In this document: piece by piece, positions 50,832-61,029 of the stretch | Layout: each line of letters begins with the position of its first letter | Numbering within the stretch: the first letter of the stretch is position 1 | Assembly (NCBI GenBank): GCA_028289455.1 | Contig: JANQPN010000060.1 | Span: 1 to 64,000 of the forward strand | DNA: 64,000 bases | Direction of reading: 5' to 3' | Origin: Wenzhouxiangellaceae bacterium | GTDB taxonomy: Bacteria; Pseudomonadota; Gammaproteobacteria; Xanthomonadales; Wenzhouxiangellaceae | Made by a program: the position numbers and the translations under genes | The notes under the pieces: model-generated | The model's input: the letters and a program-made list of their open reading frames with translations, nothing else | Database searches by the model: none | What the model was told of the DNA's origin: nothing

Positions 50832-52823
50832 CTAATCATCATGATCCATATATATATTGCGTTGTTTTTCCTGCTCATTTTTTGGATCCTCTAAAAATGA
50901 AATCAAATCTTTAAGAATTATCGCTTCAAACGCATGAGCTCCTGTCATACTATGGGTAAACGAATGTGTAGCACCATGGATTGTGCGATGATGAACATTA
51001 TCTTCATCTAAATAAGAAATAACATCAAACATTTGATTCCACTTGCCCCCTATCTCCCATGCTATTACCAAATCCACATCTTCTACAGCTTTCACTTCGG
51101 ACCGAAGTTCCTCAATCAACCCATCGACACTAAACTTATACTCTAAAACTTTAACAATCGTTTCAAGTTTATCTTTGTCAATGAAATGTTCCTCATCAAT
51201 CCCTAGTGGATTTTCTTTAGACAGAATATACTTCTCAAAAGGTTTATTCATGGAAATGCGATAAAGCCCATCATATTGTTTATATTGAGAGCTAGAAATA
51301 AGCTGTAAACCGCGCACCAGACCTGATGAAAGCATTTGATTAAATAACGCTACTACATCTTGTTCTACAATTGGTTCTGATCGGATTGGGAGCTCTTCGG
51401 TAGGCATGAATAAACCAGCACCGGTTATCAAGAGTGGAAAGTTTTCAGCATGTTTTTCTTGTTCTTTTTTCCATTCATCTAACCTCAATTCGTCATCATA
51501 GGCTTTTGCTCCTCCAGGTTTTCTAAGCAACGCATAGTGCCGTCTAAAAGCAGTTACAGCGGATACCGATAATTTTTCTGCAACTCTTACAACATCTGGT
51601 TGAAATCCTTTTCGGCCTAAATCTGGTTCCGCGTTTTCGAAATGAATAAGTACATGTGCGAGATTTTGAAATCCAATATTGTTAGTCATTGGAATTGTAA
51701 TAGGCAAACCTTGTGGCATATGACGAGTACAAAGCTGTAGCCCTCCTCGAAGGAGTCGATGCCCTTTCCGTAGGCCAAGTTTATTATCATTGTACGTGTC
51801 CCATAGATCAGTTGAAAATGCTAAGAATATCCTCAAAGAAATACCCAACTCCTGAACCAATTTCTCCTCTGATTCTTCGAGTCGGGGATTAATTGGGCTT
51901 TTCCTCTCAATAATATCTTTTCCAGTCCATTCTCCCCAAAGCCCATGTAAGGATCGGAACTTTGCAGGAGGCTTTGATACATCTAAACCACGTTCTACAC
52001 GTTTTGTTCTATCCGCCAGATATTCACGAAGATCTGCAACCCGATTTATCACTTCATTTGGATATAAGTATTCTGGGGTATTTGACTCCACTTGTGACGA
52101 GGTACCATCCACGTTTATTACACTTAATTTGATAGTAACCTGTCGAGCTTTTGATTCACATAGATAAATTCCACCAAGCGGTGTTGTACACCGGAGTACT
52201 GCCAACCATGTTTCTGCATCATCTGCTCCAACCCATGAAAGATCGCGAGGTCTAATGCCTAAACCATCTAATCTTACAACCATCGAAGTGCCTCGAGCTA
52301 TATTATTAAATGGCTCATGGCTAGGCTTAGCAAATTCGACTTTGGGTCTTGCAACAGTGTCTGAGGTATCCTCAACCCATTCACGTCCACGTTTAAGAAC
52401 ACCAGAATATGAATATTCCTCGAATTTTGTCGCTACTTCTAAATAATTAAAACCGTAAGCTAAATATGTTGCTCCAACACCCTTATTTCCACGAGTATCA
52501 CCTTCTTTCTTGAAAGAAAAATTGGGGCGAAGGAATTGGCGAAATTGTGGTTCACTCATCCCACAACCATTGTCCGTTATCGCGATTCTATTTCGCGAAA
52601 GATCAATGGTAATCCAAATAGTCGGGTCGTACGTATCTTCGCTTTCTGATGAGCGCTTCTCAACTGCATCGAGTGCATTTTGAATTAACTCGGAAAAGAG
52701 ATCGTAATAACCAGTATAACTCTTAAGTATATTCCGGATTTCGCGCCGTTGTGACGCAATCAGGATTTCGGGATCTGGTTGTGTAGCGAGTGGATCCCAT
52801 GAATTGGGGGCAGAATTAGACAC
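50832..52823 (-). CDS. stand-alone GHKL ATPase (Hsp90/MutL/MORC-like), candidate defence protein
   Basis: The 663-residue protein has an N-terminal GHKL ATPase with all boxes: FSELIQNALDAVE (N-box, near residue 43), DNGCGM (84-89) and RGNKGVGATYLAYG (111-124, the lid). The middle resembles an S5-like transducer region. The C-terminal part contains EDVDLVIAWEIGG after ELRSEVKAVE, which resembles the strand-acid arrangement of PD-(D/E)xK nucleases, but this is uncertain. Such single-gene GHKL proteins occur among phage-defence and chromatin-like MORC families. The gene is isolated in AT-rich DNA. No partner methylase or nuclease gene is adjacent. Confidence 0.8.
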   Translation of the reverse strand: MSNSAPNSWDPLATQPDPEILIASQRREIRNILKSYTGYYDLFSELIQNALDAVEKRSSESEDTYDPTIWITIDLSRNRIAITDNGCGMSEPQFRQFLRPNFSFKKEGDTRGNKGVGATYLAYGFNYLEVATKFEEYSYSGVLKRGREWVEDTSDTVARPKVEFAKPSHEPFNNIARGTSMVVRLDGLGIRPRDLSWVGADDAETWLAVLRCTTPLGGIYLCESKARQVTIKLSVINVDGTSSQVESNTPEYLYPNEVINRVADLREYLADRTKRVERGLDVSKPPAKFRSLHGLWGEWTGKDIIERKSPINPRLEESEEKLVQELGISLRIFLAFSTDLWDTYNDNKLGLRKGHRLLRGGLQLCTRHMPQGLPITIPMTNNIGFQNLAHVLIHFENAEPDLGRKGFQPDVVRVAEKLSVSAVTAFRRHYALLRKPGGAKAYDDELRLDEWKKEQEKHAENFPLLITGAGLFMPTEELPIRSEPIVEQDVVALFNQMLSSGLVRGLQLISSSQYKQYDGLYRISMNKPFEKYILSKENPLGIDEEHFIDKDKLETIVKVLEYKFSVDGLIEELRSEVKAVEDVDLVIAWEIGGKWNQMFDVISYLDEDNVHHRTIHGATHSFTHSMTGAHAFEAIILKDLISFLEDPKNEQEKQRNIYMDHDD

Positions 52824-53088
52824 TCAAGTCACCTGTAACTCTTTTCATTTTATGGCCATATTAATTGCTAGGGAGAAAATCCTAGCCCTTAGACCAGATA
52901 TAAGCTTAAAAAAATTATGATTAAATAGTATCGATTATAATACTATATTATATGCATTACTGATATTTTTTCATGTTATATCAAGAGAATAGATCATTAA
53001 AAATATCAGAATAAATTAACAAGATTGATAACAACATCTCATGTAAATCAAGGTACTAACTGGATATTCACTAATATTCACTCATCTC

Positions 53089-53496
53089 CTACACTGAGTT
53101 TGCTTTCCAATACCCTCGTTTGAATGGCTTGAAATAGCCATCCTTACCAAGCCCAATCCCAAAGCCCTGAAATACACTCAAAAAAAGTGAATCTGGATCA
53201 TCACCATCCTCTGAACTAAACCTGGACTCTTCAATGACAACCCCATCAAGTAAACGAAACCCCTCAATATGATCTAACTCACCACCCCAACACTCATAAC
53301 GTATATAAAGTACTTCTCCTCTTAGTGGCAAACCTCTTAAACAATCTAAAACCTCACGCTCATCACCGACGGTTGATGCAAACCGAATTCCACTTTTCAA
53401 ACCAGGTGTGGAGATTGCACGAACAATAAAATTCTTATCGAGATCTGCACTTGTCAGATCTTCCTTCGCAAGCACTCCTTGAAAAACATAGGTCAT
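53089..53496 (-). CDS. hypothetical protein (135 aa)
   Basis: The product is an acidic cytoplasmic protein with beta-type segments (GEVLYIRYECWGGELDHIEG, then FRLLDGVVIEESRF). The C-terminal part reads LFLSVFQGFGIGLGKDGYF. It resembles no family I can name; size and acidity again suit immunity-type proteins. No clear ribosome site precedes ATG 53496. The 265 bp between it and the GHKL gene show no further gene. Confidence 0.55.
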   Translation of the reverse strand: MTYVFQGVLAKEDLTSADLDKNFIVRAISTPGLKSGIRFASTVGDEREVLDCLRGLPLRGEVLYIRYECWGGELDHIEGFRLLDGVVIEESRFSSEDGDDPDSLFLSVFQGFGIGLGKDGYFKPFKRGYWKANSV

Positions 53497-53631
53497 CTGA
53501 ATTAGCTCGAACTACGGTTACTTTGGCCGATATGTGCCCTCTTCAACGAAAGGCGTCCCTTATACAGAAATAATGGCTTATCACATGCTATACATCATAG
53601 ACCAAATCACAGCTGTTTAGGTTTAGTCCAC

Positions 53632-53657
53632 AAAAAAGGCCGCCCGCAGGCGGCCTT
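53632..53657 (-). terminator. rho-independent terminator of the 1956-residue protein gene
   Basis: On the minus strand a perfect 9-bp GC-rich stem (AAGGCCGCC/GGCGGCCTT, 53657-53636) with a 4-nt loop is followed by a TTTTTT run (53637-53632). It lies 25 bp after the stop at 53682. Confidence 0.92.
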
Positions 53658-53681
53658 GTCATCATTCAATCAACTATCCAA

Positions 53682-56600
53682 TCACGGACAACTCTGAGTA
53701 ACGTTAAACCCTACAAAACCCGTATTACCCCCACCATCAAGACAAATCAGCGGTAGCGAGGATATGTTGCTACTTCCCGATAATGTGCAATCGGTGGTTT
53801 CCATGGTGTCACTGCCGAACGTCCCATTGAATAACACATCATCCATATCCAATACTGAATTGTTGCAGTTAACACCATCTGATGTGGCGCCATTGATCAG
53901 CCCTGAATTGATAAATGTCATGCCGGTGTTGTCGGTCAATATAACCCCATTGTCACCGGGGGCTGTTGCTATATTAATACCAGCGTTGAAATTCACAGGC
54001 CCGGCATTGTTGCTCAGCTGAATGGAAGACCCCACTGTACTGATAGTCGATACCGTGTTATTGAAATTCACCGTAGCACCGGCGTTCACATCATTAACAA
54101 TAATGCCATCGGTGCCTATATTGGATTGCAGAGCGTCATTGAAGCTGATCGTTCCTGCTGTCGGGCCATTGTTGGCAACACCGGCTGGATTACCGTTTCT
54201 ACCGATCAAAATCAGTGGACCCTCAGTACTTTTGGTAATGGTTCCGGTAAAGGTGATGTTACCGGTGGTGTTATCAATCTCAATCCCTGAAGGTATAATG
54301 CCGCTACCCTCACTACCCGTGTGCAGAATGTCAGCGCCAATAATCACCGTGGCGCTGGTGTCCTGAATATCCACACCATCGGAATTGGTCTGGTTGGTAA
54401 ATGTGCCGCCGTTCACTGTGACAATACCGCCACCGCCACTCACCTGCAGGCTGTCGCCGCCACCAACAGCCAGCGTATTGGTGATATTGGTATTGGTAAC
54501 AATCAGAGAACCGGTATTGTCCTGGTTGATCAGCTGAATACCTGTGGTGGTAGAACCCGCCACCAGGATGCTATTCAGAATGCTTACCGGGTTGTTGTTG
54601 CTGGTAATACGGAACGGCTGGCCGATAACACCGGTTGAGGTATTCCCCAAGGTCGCATTGGTAAACGTCACTGGGCCGTTATCACCAGTCAGAATTACCG
54701 GTGTGGTTTGACTGGCTTCTGCATTTTGGTGATTGTAGTTATCGAACGTGTAGGTCACCGGAGAATCTTCGATGGTAATACCAACCGACACATTCGCGCC
54801 ATCGACAATATCCATCAAATCGACATCGAACAGATTGCCGGCACCTCCGACTTCGATCATGCGAACAGCGCCGTCACCGGTTAATTCCTCATCGGATTCG
54901 GTACCGGTTGCCTGCAGGGAATCAAAGTGAATGCCCGCCGGACCTACATCGACTCTGCCGCTGCCGGTAGTGAATTCTGCGGTCATCTCGATAAACCCAC
55001 CGGCACTGTCAGCGATGAAAATGGACTCATCATTGGCTGTATCGGCAATGCTTAAGGTTGCCCGGCCAGAGCTGAAGGCATCCACCTGAATGGCACGGGC
55101 GCCCGGGTTTAACCCAGCCGGATCACCACCATCGAAAATATCGATATCCAGACCGTTGGTAAAGTTCAGGGTAGCGTTATCGCCCCCGTTACTGCGCATA
55201 GCCACGCCGGAACCGGAGGTGGGCACCGTCAGATTGTCGATAACGGTGGTCCCGAAATTGAACACACCGGAAGAGTTGACAATCGACAATCCAAAACCGT
55301 TGGATGAGAGAACAGTGAAGGTACCAACCGTTAATGCATTGGCGCTGGCGCCACCCTGTGCATCAGTAACATTCATGATTATGCCGCCGCCGAAAACGTT
55401 ACTGGAACCCTGGCCGTTGGCGTTGGTGGAGGAGACTGCATCGAAAGTCAGATCAACCAGTACCGGGTCAATATCCATGGCTGTACCATTGGTGGTATCG
55501 ATAGTCCCACTGGTGGTGGACAGCGCGAATGTACCGGTTAATTTGGAACCGGCATCACGTACAAACCAGCCAGTGCCGTTGTTGTTGAAGATATCCAGCG
55601 AGCCGAAAGCCACGCCACCCAGTACATTGTTCATCCGGAAGCCATCGCCTTCCACGCGATTGCCAATGCTGCCGATGGTGGTATTGCCACCAGGCGCGTC
55701 GGTACCGCCGCCGGCATCAAAGGTGACCCGGTCGATATCAATACCGCGTACTGCGGCATCAACCACCGTATTGCCGCTAAATGAGGTGACCACCATGGCG
55801 TCGGCCATATCGGTCGGACCATCTAATAAGATACCTGCACCGGTGGTAGCGGTTTGAACCGTATTACCGTCAATCGCCATAACCAGCGTATCTGCTGTCG
55901 AATTTTCGGTATGCACGGCTCTGATGCCGTCGATACCGCCGGTAATATTGTTATTGGTCAGGGTATAAGTGCTACCTTCAAATGCGCCTAGTGACAAGTT
56001 CTGAAAAATATCAATACCACGTTCTATGCCATCCAAAATATTATCGTCAATGGTCGCTTCGACGGTGTTACCACTAGCAGTCATCGCCGAAACGGCATCA
56101 AGATCACCGGAAATATTCAAACCACGGACAACCACATTAGAGAGGCTGCCTGACAGGCCATCGAGCGCAATGGCGTTACCCGCTGGCGAGCTGTCCAGTA
56201 ATGGCCGGTTATTCGGCACTGCTGCACGCACCACGGTCGGCGCCGGGTTGCCGTTGACGGCAACGTCCTCACTGCATCCGGCATGTTCACCCAGCAGATG
56301 AAGGCCGTTATTGGTGAATAAAAACCCGGTATCCTGACCCGTTGAAGTGCCATCACCGAAGGCGATGCAGATGGTATCGTTATCGGCAGCTGCGAATGCG
56401 GCCTCATCCAGCGTATCAAACTGGTCGGAAGAACGGCCCGTGCCGCCGGCTGCGGCGGTATTGTCCACGTACCAGATACGCCCGACAAAAGTGATGTCAA
56501 CGGTAGCGGTAAGCGTTGCCATCCCATCGGTAACATCATAAGTAAACGAGTCGGTTCCGGTCATACCCACGGGTGGTACATAAGTAAACGTACCATCCGC

Positions 56601-59552
56601 CGCCACATTGACGACAGCCCCGGCGGTAGCGGTATTCAGCGAAGCCGTCAATGCACCCGGATTATCGATATCTGTGTCATTGTCCAGCAGGCTGCCGGAT
56701 ACAAACACTGACGGCGTCACGCTCTGCGCTCCAGCCACCTGCAACAGGGTGTTGCTGACTGTATCGAAAGCCTCTCCTGTAACCACTGGTGGATCATTCA
56801 CCGGGGTGACATTGATGGTAAACATCTGTGCTGCAGAGGTATCCACCCCGCCATTGGCGGTGCCACCGTTATCCATCAGCTCCAGGGTAATATCGGCGGA
56901 ACCATTGGCATTATCAGCCGGTGTATACGTCAGCGTCCCGTTACTGGCCACGGCCGGCTGCACTGAAAACAGTGCCATATTGGTATTGCCGGTGATGTTG
57001 AAACTCAGCGTTTGGCCGCCTTCATCCATCGGACCGGCGCTGATTCCGGTGGCCCAGCCGGCAACCGTTTGCGGACCGGCGTCTTCCAGTACGGTTTCAT
57101 CTGCACCGGCGGTAAATGACGGCACATCGTTGACCGCCGTGATGTTGATGGTAAACAGTGCCGTCGGCGAGGTGTCCATTCCACCATTTGCGGTACCACC
57201 GTTGTCCATCAGTTCCACTGAGATGACAGAGCTGCCATTGGCATTCACATCAGGTGTAAACGTCAGTGTGCCGTCAGGGGCCACATCCGGACCCAAGGCA
57301 AACAGTGTGGGATTACTCACGCCGGCAATAACAAAAGTCAGTGTCTGGCCGGCTTCATCAGCCGGGCCGGCGCTGATGGCGGTTGCCCAGCCGGCAACCA
57401 TTTGCGGGCCGGCATCTTCCAGCACCGTCACATCGGGACCGCCGGTAAACGATGGCGCATCATTAACCGGGGTGACGTTGATGACAAACATCTGTGTGGC
57501 AGAAGTATCCACACCGCCATCAGCCGTTCCGCCGTCATCCATCAATTCCAGGGTGATGTTGGCGGTGCCGTTGGCATCATCGGCCGGGGTATAGGTCAGG
57601 GTGCCGTCTGCGGCCACAGCAGGCTGCACCGAAAACAGGCCCGTATTGTCATTAGCGGTGATGTTGAAGGTCAGCGTCTGACCGGCTTCATCGGCAGGCC
57701 CAGCACTGACACCGGTAGCCCAGCCGTTGACCGTTTGCCCGCCGGCATCTTCCAGAACGGTCTGATCAGGCCCGGCTGTGAATGACGGCACGTCATTCAC
57801 CGCGGTTACATTAATGGTAAATGTCTGCGGTGCAGAAGTATCCACCCCACCATCGGCGGTACCGCCGTCATCCATCAGCTCGACCGTGATATCGGCAGAG
57901 CCGTTGGCATCATCGGCCGGGGTGTAGGTCAGCGTGCCGTCTGCAGCCACTGCCGGACCGGCAGAGAACAGTGCCGGATCGGTATTGCCGGTGATGTTGA
58001 AGGTCAGCATCTGACCGGCTTCATCGGCAGGGCCCGGGCTGATAGCGGTCGCCCAGGCGTTAACCGTCTGCGCGCCGGCGTCTTCCAGCACGGTCTGATC
58101 GGGGCCGGCAGTAAATAACGGCGCATCATTCACAGCGGTCACATTAATGGCGAATGTCTGTGTTGGTGAAGTATCCACACCACCATTGGCGGTGCCGCCG
58201 TCATCCATCAGCTCCAGGGTGATGTTGGCGGTACCGTTGGCGTCATCGGCCGGGGTGAAGGTCAGGGTGCCGTCGGCGGCCACGGCCGGCTGTGTTGAGA
58301 ACAGCGCCATGTTGTCGTTAGCGGTGATGTTGAAGGTCAGTGTCTGACCGGCTTCATCCGCCGGTCCGGCGCTGATGCCGGTAGCCCAGGCATTGACTGT
58401 TTGTGCACCGGCGTCTTCCAGCACGGTCTGATCAGGGCCAGCGGTAAACGATGGTGCATCGTTAACAGGGGTCACCGTGATATCAAATGCGGCAGGCGCT
58501 GAGGTTGCCTGGCCGTCATTTACGGTAAAGGTGAATGGATCTGCACCGTTGAAATCCGGATCCGGTGTGTAATCCACACTGGCGCTGGTGGCGTCAATGG
58601 GGGTAATGGCGCTGAGTGTGCCATTGGCCGGTGGCGTATCAATCGCAAAAGTCAGCGGATCGCCTTCCAGGTCAGTACCCATCAGGGTAACGGTTACCGG
58701 GGTGTCTTCCAGCGTGGTGTCTGCACCGGGTGTGGCCACCGGCGCGGTGTTTTCCGCATCGACAACATCCAGGCGCAGGAACAGCATGTCATCTTCAATG
58801 GCGGCAAACAGTCCAGTGATATCAACGCTGTTATCAACCGGCATTACATCACCAACCGGATCGGAGGCTGAAGGCGGTATGCCGACCCAGTCGGCAATAT
58901 CACCATCAGCGGCAAAGTTCATGGCAAACGCCACACTCGCCAGCATAATCAGCGAAATGCCCGCCAGCCGGTTACGGCGTTTGAAGGTAATGAAGCCCAT
59001 AGCCAGCAGCACCACACCGAGCAACAGCAGGCCCAGAGTGGATAAAGCCGGAACATCAATGGGGAAACCGATGAATATGCCCTGCCCGTCGACCGAACCA
59101 TCCTGGGTGGTCAAGGCATCCTGGGCGCCACTGTCTGAATTGCTGGCGGCGACAAACAGCAACGCGCCCCCGCCATTGCCGGCAATCTGCTGCAGGGGGG
59201 CGGCGGCTTCTACTACATCTTCGCCGCTGGGGCCCACATTCAGTCCAAGGGGAAAACCACCGGGGTCGGTAAATACCGTGTTGAAGGTGCCACCGGTACA
59301 AATATCCACGGTGATGCCGTCAACCATCAGGGTGTTGCGGTCAACACTGGCGGTTACCCGCCGCTCCACACCTGAGATGCTTTGTCCGGGTTGAATCACA
59401 CCGACATTACAGCCGGTGCTGCTGTTCAGATCGGTATCCAGGTAGAACTCATAACTGAGTTGTGCATGCGCTGTTCCGAAAAACAGCACTGCGCCCAGCA
59501 ATAAAGCCGCTTGATAAGCGGTTCTCAATAGAACAATCCTTATGCTCTTCAT
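53682..59552 (-). CDS. giant secreted protein: internal IPTL-like segment, Ig repeats, beta-helix
   Basis: The 1956-residue product has a signal peptide (ends near FGTAHA, residue 30) and a 130-residue domain. Next comes VPALSTLGLLLLGVVLL with FKRRNR (about 167-195), which reads like an IPTL-CTERM sorting segment although it is internal. A second hydrophobic stretch (AGISLIMLASVAFAMNFAA) resembles a fresh signal peptide and leads into a DIADWVG domain. A cadherin-like domain and five 111-residue Ig-like repeats (TVLEDAG...WATGISAGPADE) follow. From about residue 1080 there is a right-handed beta-helix with NNN turns. It is probably a surface adhesin. The Ig repeats are related to those at 25809-30629. 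Confidence 0.85.
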   Translation of the reverse strand: MKSIRIVLLRTAYQAALLLGAVLFFGTAHAQLSYEFYLDTDLNSSTGCNVGVIQPGQSISGVERRVTASVDRNTLMVDGITVDICTGGTFNTVFTDPGGFPLGLNVGPSGEDVVEAAAPLQQIAGNGGGALLFVAASNSDSGAQDALTTQDGSVDGQGIFIGFPIDVPALSTLGLLLLGVVLLAMGFITFKRRNRLAGISLIMLASVAFAMNFAADGDIADWVGIPPSASDPVGDVMPVDNSVDITGLFAAIEDDMLFLRLDVVDAENTAPVATPGADTTLEDTPVTVTLMGTDLEGDPLTFAIDTPPANGTLSAITPIDATSASVDYTPDPDFNGADPFTFTVNDGQATSAPAAFDITVTPVNDAPSFTAGPDQTVLEDAGAQTVNAWATGISAGPADEAGQTLTFNITANDNMALFSTQPAVAADGTLTFTPADDANGTANITLELMDDGGTANGGVDTSPTQTFAINVTAVNDAPLFTAGPDQTVLEDAGAQTVNAWATAISPGPADEAGQMLTFNITGNTDPALFSAGPAVAADGTLTYTPADDANGSADITVELMDDGGTADGGVDTSAPQTFTINVTAVNDVPSFTAGPDQTVLEDAGGQTVNGWATGVSAGPADEAGQTLTFNITANDNTGLFSVQPAVAADGTLTYTPADDANGTANITLELMDDGGTADGGVDTSATQMFVINVTPVNDAPSFTGGPDVTVLEDAGPQMVAGWATAISAGPADEAGQTLTFVIAGVSNPTLFALGPDVAPDGTLTFTPDVNANGSSVISVELMDNGGTANGGMDTSPTALFTINITAVNDVPSFTAGADETVLEDAGPQTVAGWATGISAGPMDEGGQTLSFNITGNTNMALFSVQPAVASNGTLTYTPADNANGSADITLELMDNGGTANGGVDTSAAQMFTINVTPVNDPPVVTGEAFDTVSNTLLQVAGAQSVTPSVFVSGSLLDNDTDIDNPGALTASLNTATAGAVVNVAADGTFTYVPPVGMTGTDSFTYDVTDGMATLTATVDITFVGRIWYVDNTAAAGGTGRSSDQFDTLDEAAFAAADNDTICIAFGDGTSTGQDTGFLFTNNGLHLLGEHAGCSEDVAVNGNPAPTVVRAAVPNNRPLLDSSPAGNAIALDGLSGSLSNVVVRGLNISGDLDAVSAMTASGNTVEATIDDNILDGIERGIDIFQNLSLGAFEGSTYTLTNNNITGGIDGIRAVHTENSTADTLVMAIDGNTVQTATTGAGILLDGPTDMADAMVVTSFSGNTVVDAAVRGIDIDRVTFDAGGGTDAPGGNTTIGSIGNRVEGDGFRMNNVLGGVAFGSLDIFNNNGTGWFVRDAGSKLTGTFALSTTSGTIDTTNGTAMDIDPVLVDLTFDAVSSTNANGQGSSNVFGGGIIMNVTDAQGGASANALTVGTFTVLSSNGFGLSIVNSSGVFNFGTTVIDNLTVPTSGSGVAMRSNGGDNATLNFTNGLDIDIFDGGDPAGLNPGARAIQVDAFSSGRATLSIADTANDESIFIADSAGGFIEMTAEFTTGSGRVDVGPAGIHFDSLQATGTESDEELTGDGAVRMIEVGGAGNLFDVDLMDIVDGANVSVGITIEDSPVTYTFDNYNHQNAEASQTTPVILTGDNGPVTFTNATLGNTSTGVIGQPFRITSNNNPVSILNSILVAGSTTTGIQLINQDNTGSLIVTNTNITNTLAVGGGDSLQVSGGGGIVTVNGGTFTNQTNSDGVDIQDTSATVIIGADILHTGSEGSGIIPSGIEIDNTTGNITFTGTITKSTEGPLILIGRNGNPAGVANNGPTAGTISFNDALQSNIGTDGIIVNDVNAGATVNFNNTVSTISTVGSSIQLSNNAGPVNFNAGINIATAPGDNGVILTDNTGMTFINSGLINGATSDGVNCNNSVLDMDDVLFNGTFGSDTMETTDCTLSGSSNISSLPLICLDGGGNTGFVGFNVTQSCP
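56790..58455. repeat. five tandem 333-bp repeats inside the giant gene
   Basis: A marker string TCTTCCAG or its close variants begins at 57082, 57415, 57748, 58081 and 58414, exactly 333 bp apart each time. Each unit encodes one 111-residue Ig-like domain. The constant length and high sequence identity suggest recent expansion or gene conversion; copy number may vary between strains. Confidence 0.9.
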
Positions 59553-59835
59553 CTGTTAATTACCCCATACGCCTGTGGCAGTTTGTAGCAGGGTTATATT
59601 ATCACCCAAGCTCTGATCACAATCATGAAGATTTTATGAGTGTTTACATGTTTTATAAGTATCTGTAATTCATACAAATAATCTAAGTTATGAGGAATGC
59701 ATGAGGCTGGTTGGGCAGTTTTTACTCAACATTTCTGTACAACCCTTGCTCTGAACTGCCTGGATTCAGCGTGAAAAACCCGCCTGCTGATGAATCAGCC
59801 GGCACTTTTCCGGCATTGCCGGTTATCATGCATTT

Positions 59836-61026
59836 ATGGATAAAACGCAGCTGGCTCCATACTTGCAGGCATCAGTCCGGCATGTCTCCAATGCATCTGT
59901 TCAGCATGGCAATTATCCGCAGGCTTTGAGTACGCTGATTAATCCGGCAAAGGCCGAACAGGCTCAGCGGCAAATCAAAAGCTGGCCCGGTTACGCCCCC
60001 ACTCCAATGCATCAATTGGCTAACCTGGCTGAAGCGACCGGTGTCGGGACAATTCTGTATAAAGATGAAAGCCATCGATTGGGACTGCAAAGCTTCAAGG
60101 CACTGGGCGGGCCCTATGCGGTGGAACAGTTGTTGTTGCAGGAAATATCCAAACACTTGCAGACCACTGTTTCCTATGAGTCCCTGGTCAACGGCGATCA
60201 CCACAGCATCTGCCGCGACATAACCCTCATCACCGCTACCGACGGCAACCACGGCTGTGCCGTAGCCTGGGGCGCCCGGCGTTATGGCTGCCGCTGTGTG
60301 ATCTACATTCATACCGATGTCAGCACCGGTCGGCAACGGGCGCTGGAGAGCCACGGTGCTGAGGTTATCCGTGTTACCGGCAACTACGATGATTCGGTGC
60401 GCCTGGCCGCCCGGGCAGCTGCCGACAACGGCTGGTTTGTTGTTTCCGACACGGCATATCCAGGGTATACCGATATCCCTGTGGATATCATGCATGGCTA
60501 TACCCTGATGGGCGCGGAAATACTCGATCAGCTGGAATCAGCGCCAACACATGTTTTTATCCAGGGCGGCTGCGGTGGATTTGCCGCTGCCGTTATTGGT
60601 TATCTGTGGGTCAGGTATAAGCAGCAGCGGCCACGGTTTGTGATTGTTGAGCCACAACAGGCCGACTGCATTTATCAAAGCATTCAGGCCGGCACCCCTG
60701 TTACCGTTGCCGGTAAACATGACACCATGATGGCCGGTCTGGCCTGTGGCGAAGTTTCGCTGGTTGCCTGGCCAGTCATTAAAGCCGGCGCAGGCGATTG
60801 TCTGGCGATTACCGACGAGGTCATCAAACCCACTGTGCAGATGCTGCATGCCCGTGGAATTGAAGCCGGTGAATCTGCCGTTGCCGGTCTGGCCGGTGCT
60901 TTGATGGCAGCTGGCCGCCCCGATTTAAGAAATACGCTTGGCTTGTCGGGTGACAGCGTTGTTCTGGTTTTTGGTACTGAGGGGGCTAGTGATCCGGCTA
61001 TTTATCAGGCAATGATCCGTCCCTGA
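59836..61026 (+). CDS. dpaL: diaminopropionate ammonia-lyase
   Basis: The 396-residue fold-type II PLP enzyme has the family length and motifs: WPGYAPTPMHQL, LYKDESHRLGLQSFKALGG (PLP Lys88), ATDGNHGCAVAWGARRYG, and the cofactor phosphate loop in FIQGGCGGFAAAV. DpaL degrades 2,3-diaminopropionate (both isomers) and D-serine to pyruvate and ammonia. It is cytoplasmic and monocistronic. The start ATG 59836 has a weak ribosome site; another ATG lies 9 bp upstream in a different frame. It converges on the TonB receptor gene with 3 bp between stops. Relation to the receptor is not evident. Confidence 0.93.
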   Translation: MDKTQLAPYLQASVRHVSNASVQHGNYPQALSTLINPAKAEQAQRQIKSWPGYAPTPMHQLANLAEATGVGTILYKDESHRLGLQSFKALGGPYAVEQLLLQEISKHLQTTVSYESLVNGDHHSICRDITLITATDGNHGCAVAWGARRYGCRCVIYIHTDVSTGRQRALESHGAEVIRVTGNYDDSVRLAARAAADNGWFVVSDTAYPGYTDIPVDIMHGYTLMGAEILDQLESAPTHVFIQGGCGGFAAAVIGYLWVRYKQQRPRFVIVEPQQADCIYQSIQAGTPVTVAGKHDTMMAGLACGEVSLVAWPVIKAGAGDCLAITDEVIKPTVQMLHARGIEAGESAVAGLAGALMAAGRPDLRNTLGLSGDSVVLVFGTEGASDPAIYQAMIRP

Positions 61027-61029
61027 AAA

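Noticed and set aside
55090..58300. Long plus-strand frames opposite the giant secreted protein gene
   Set aside because: They are antisense by-products of the Asp/Gly/Thr/Ala-rich repeat coding; they have no start signals and repeat with the same 333-bp period.
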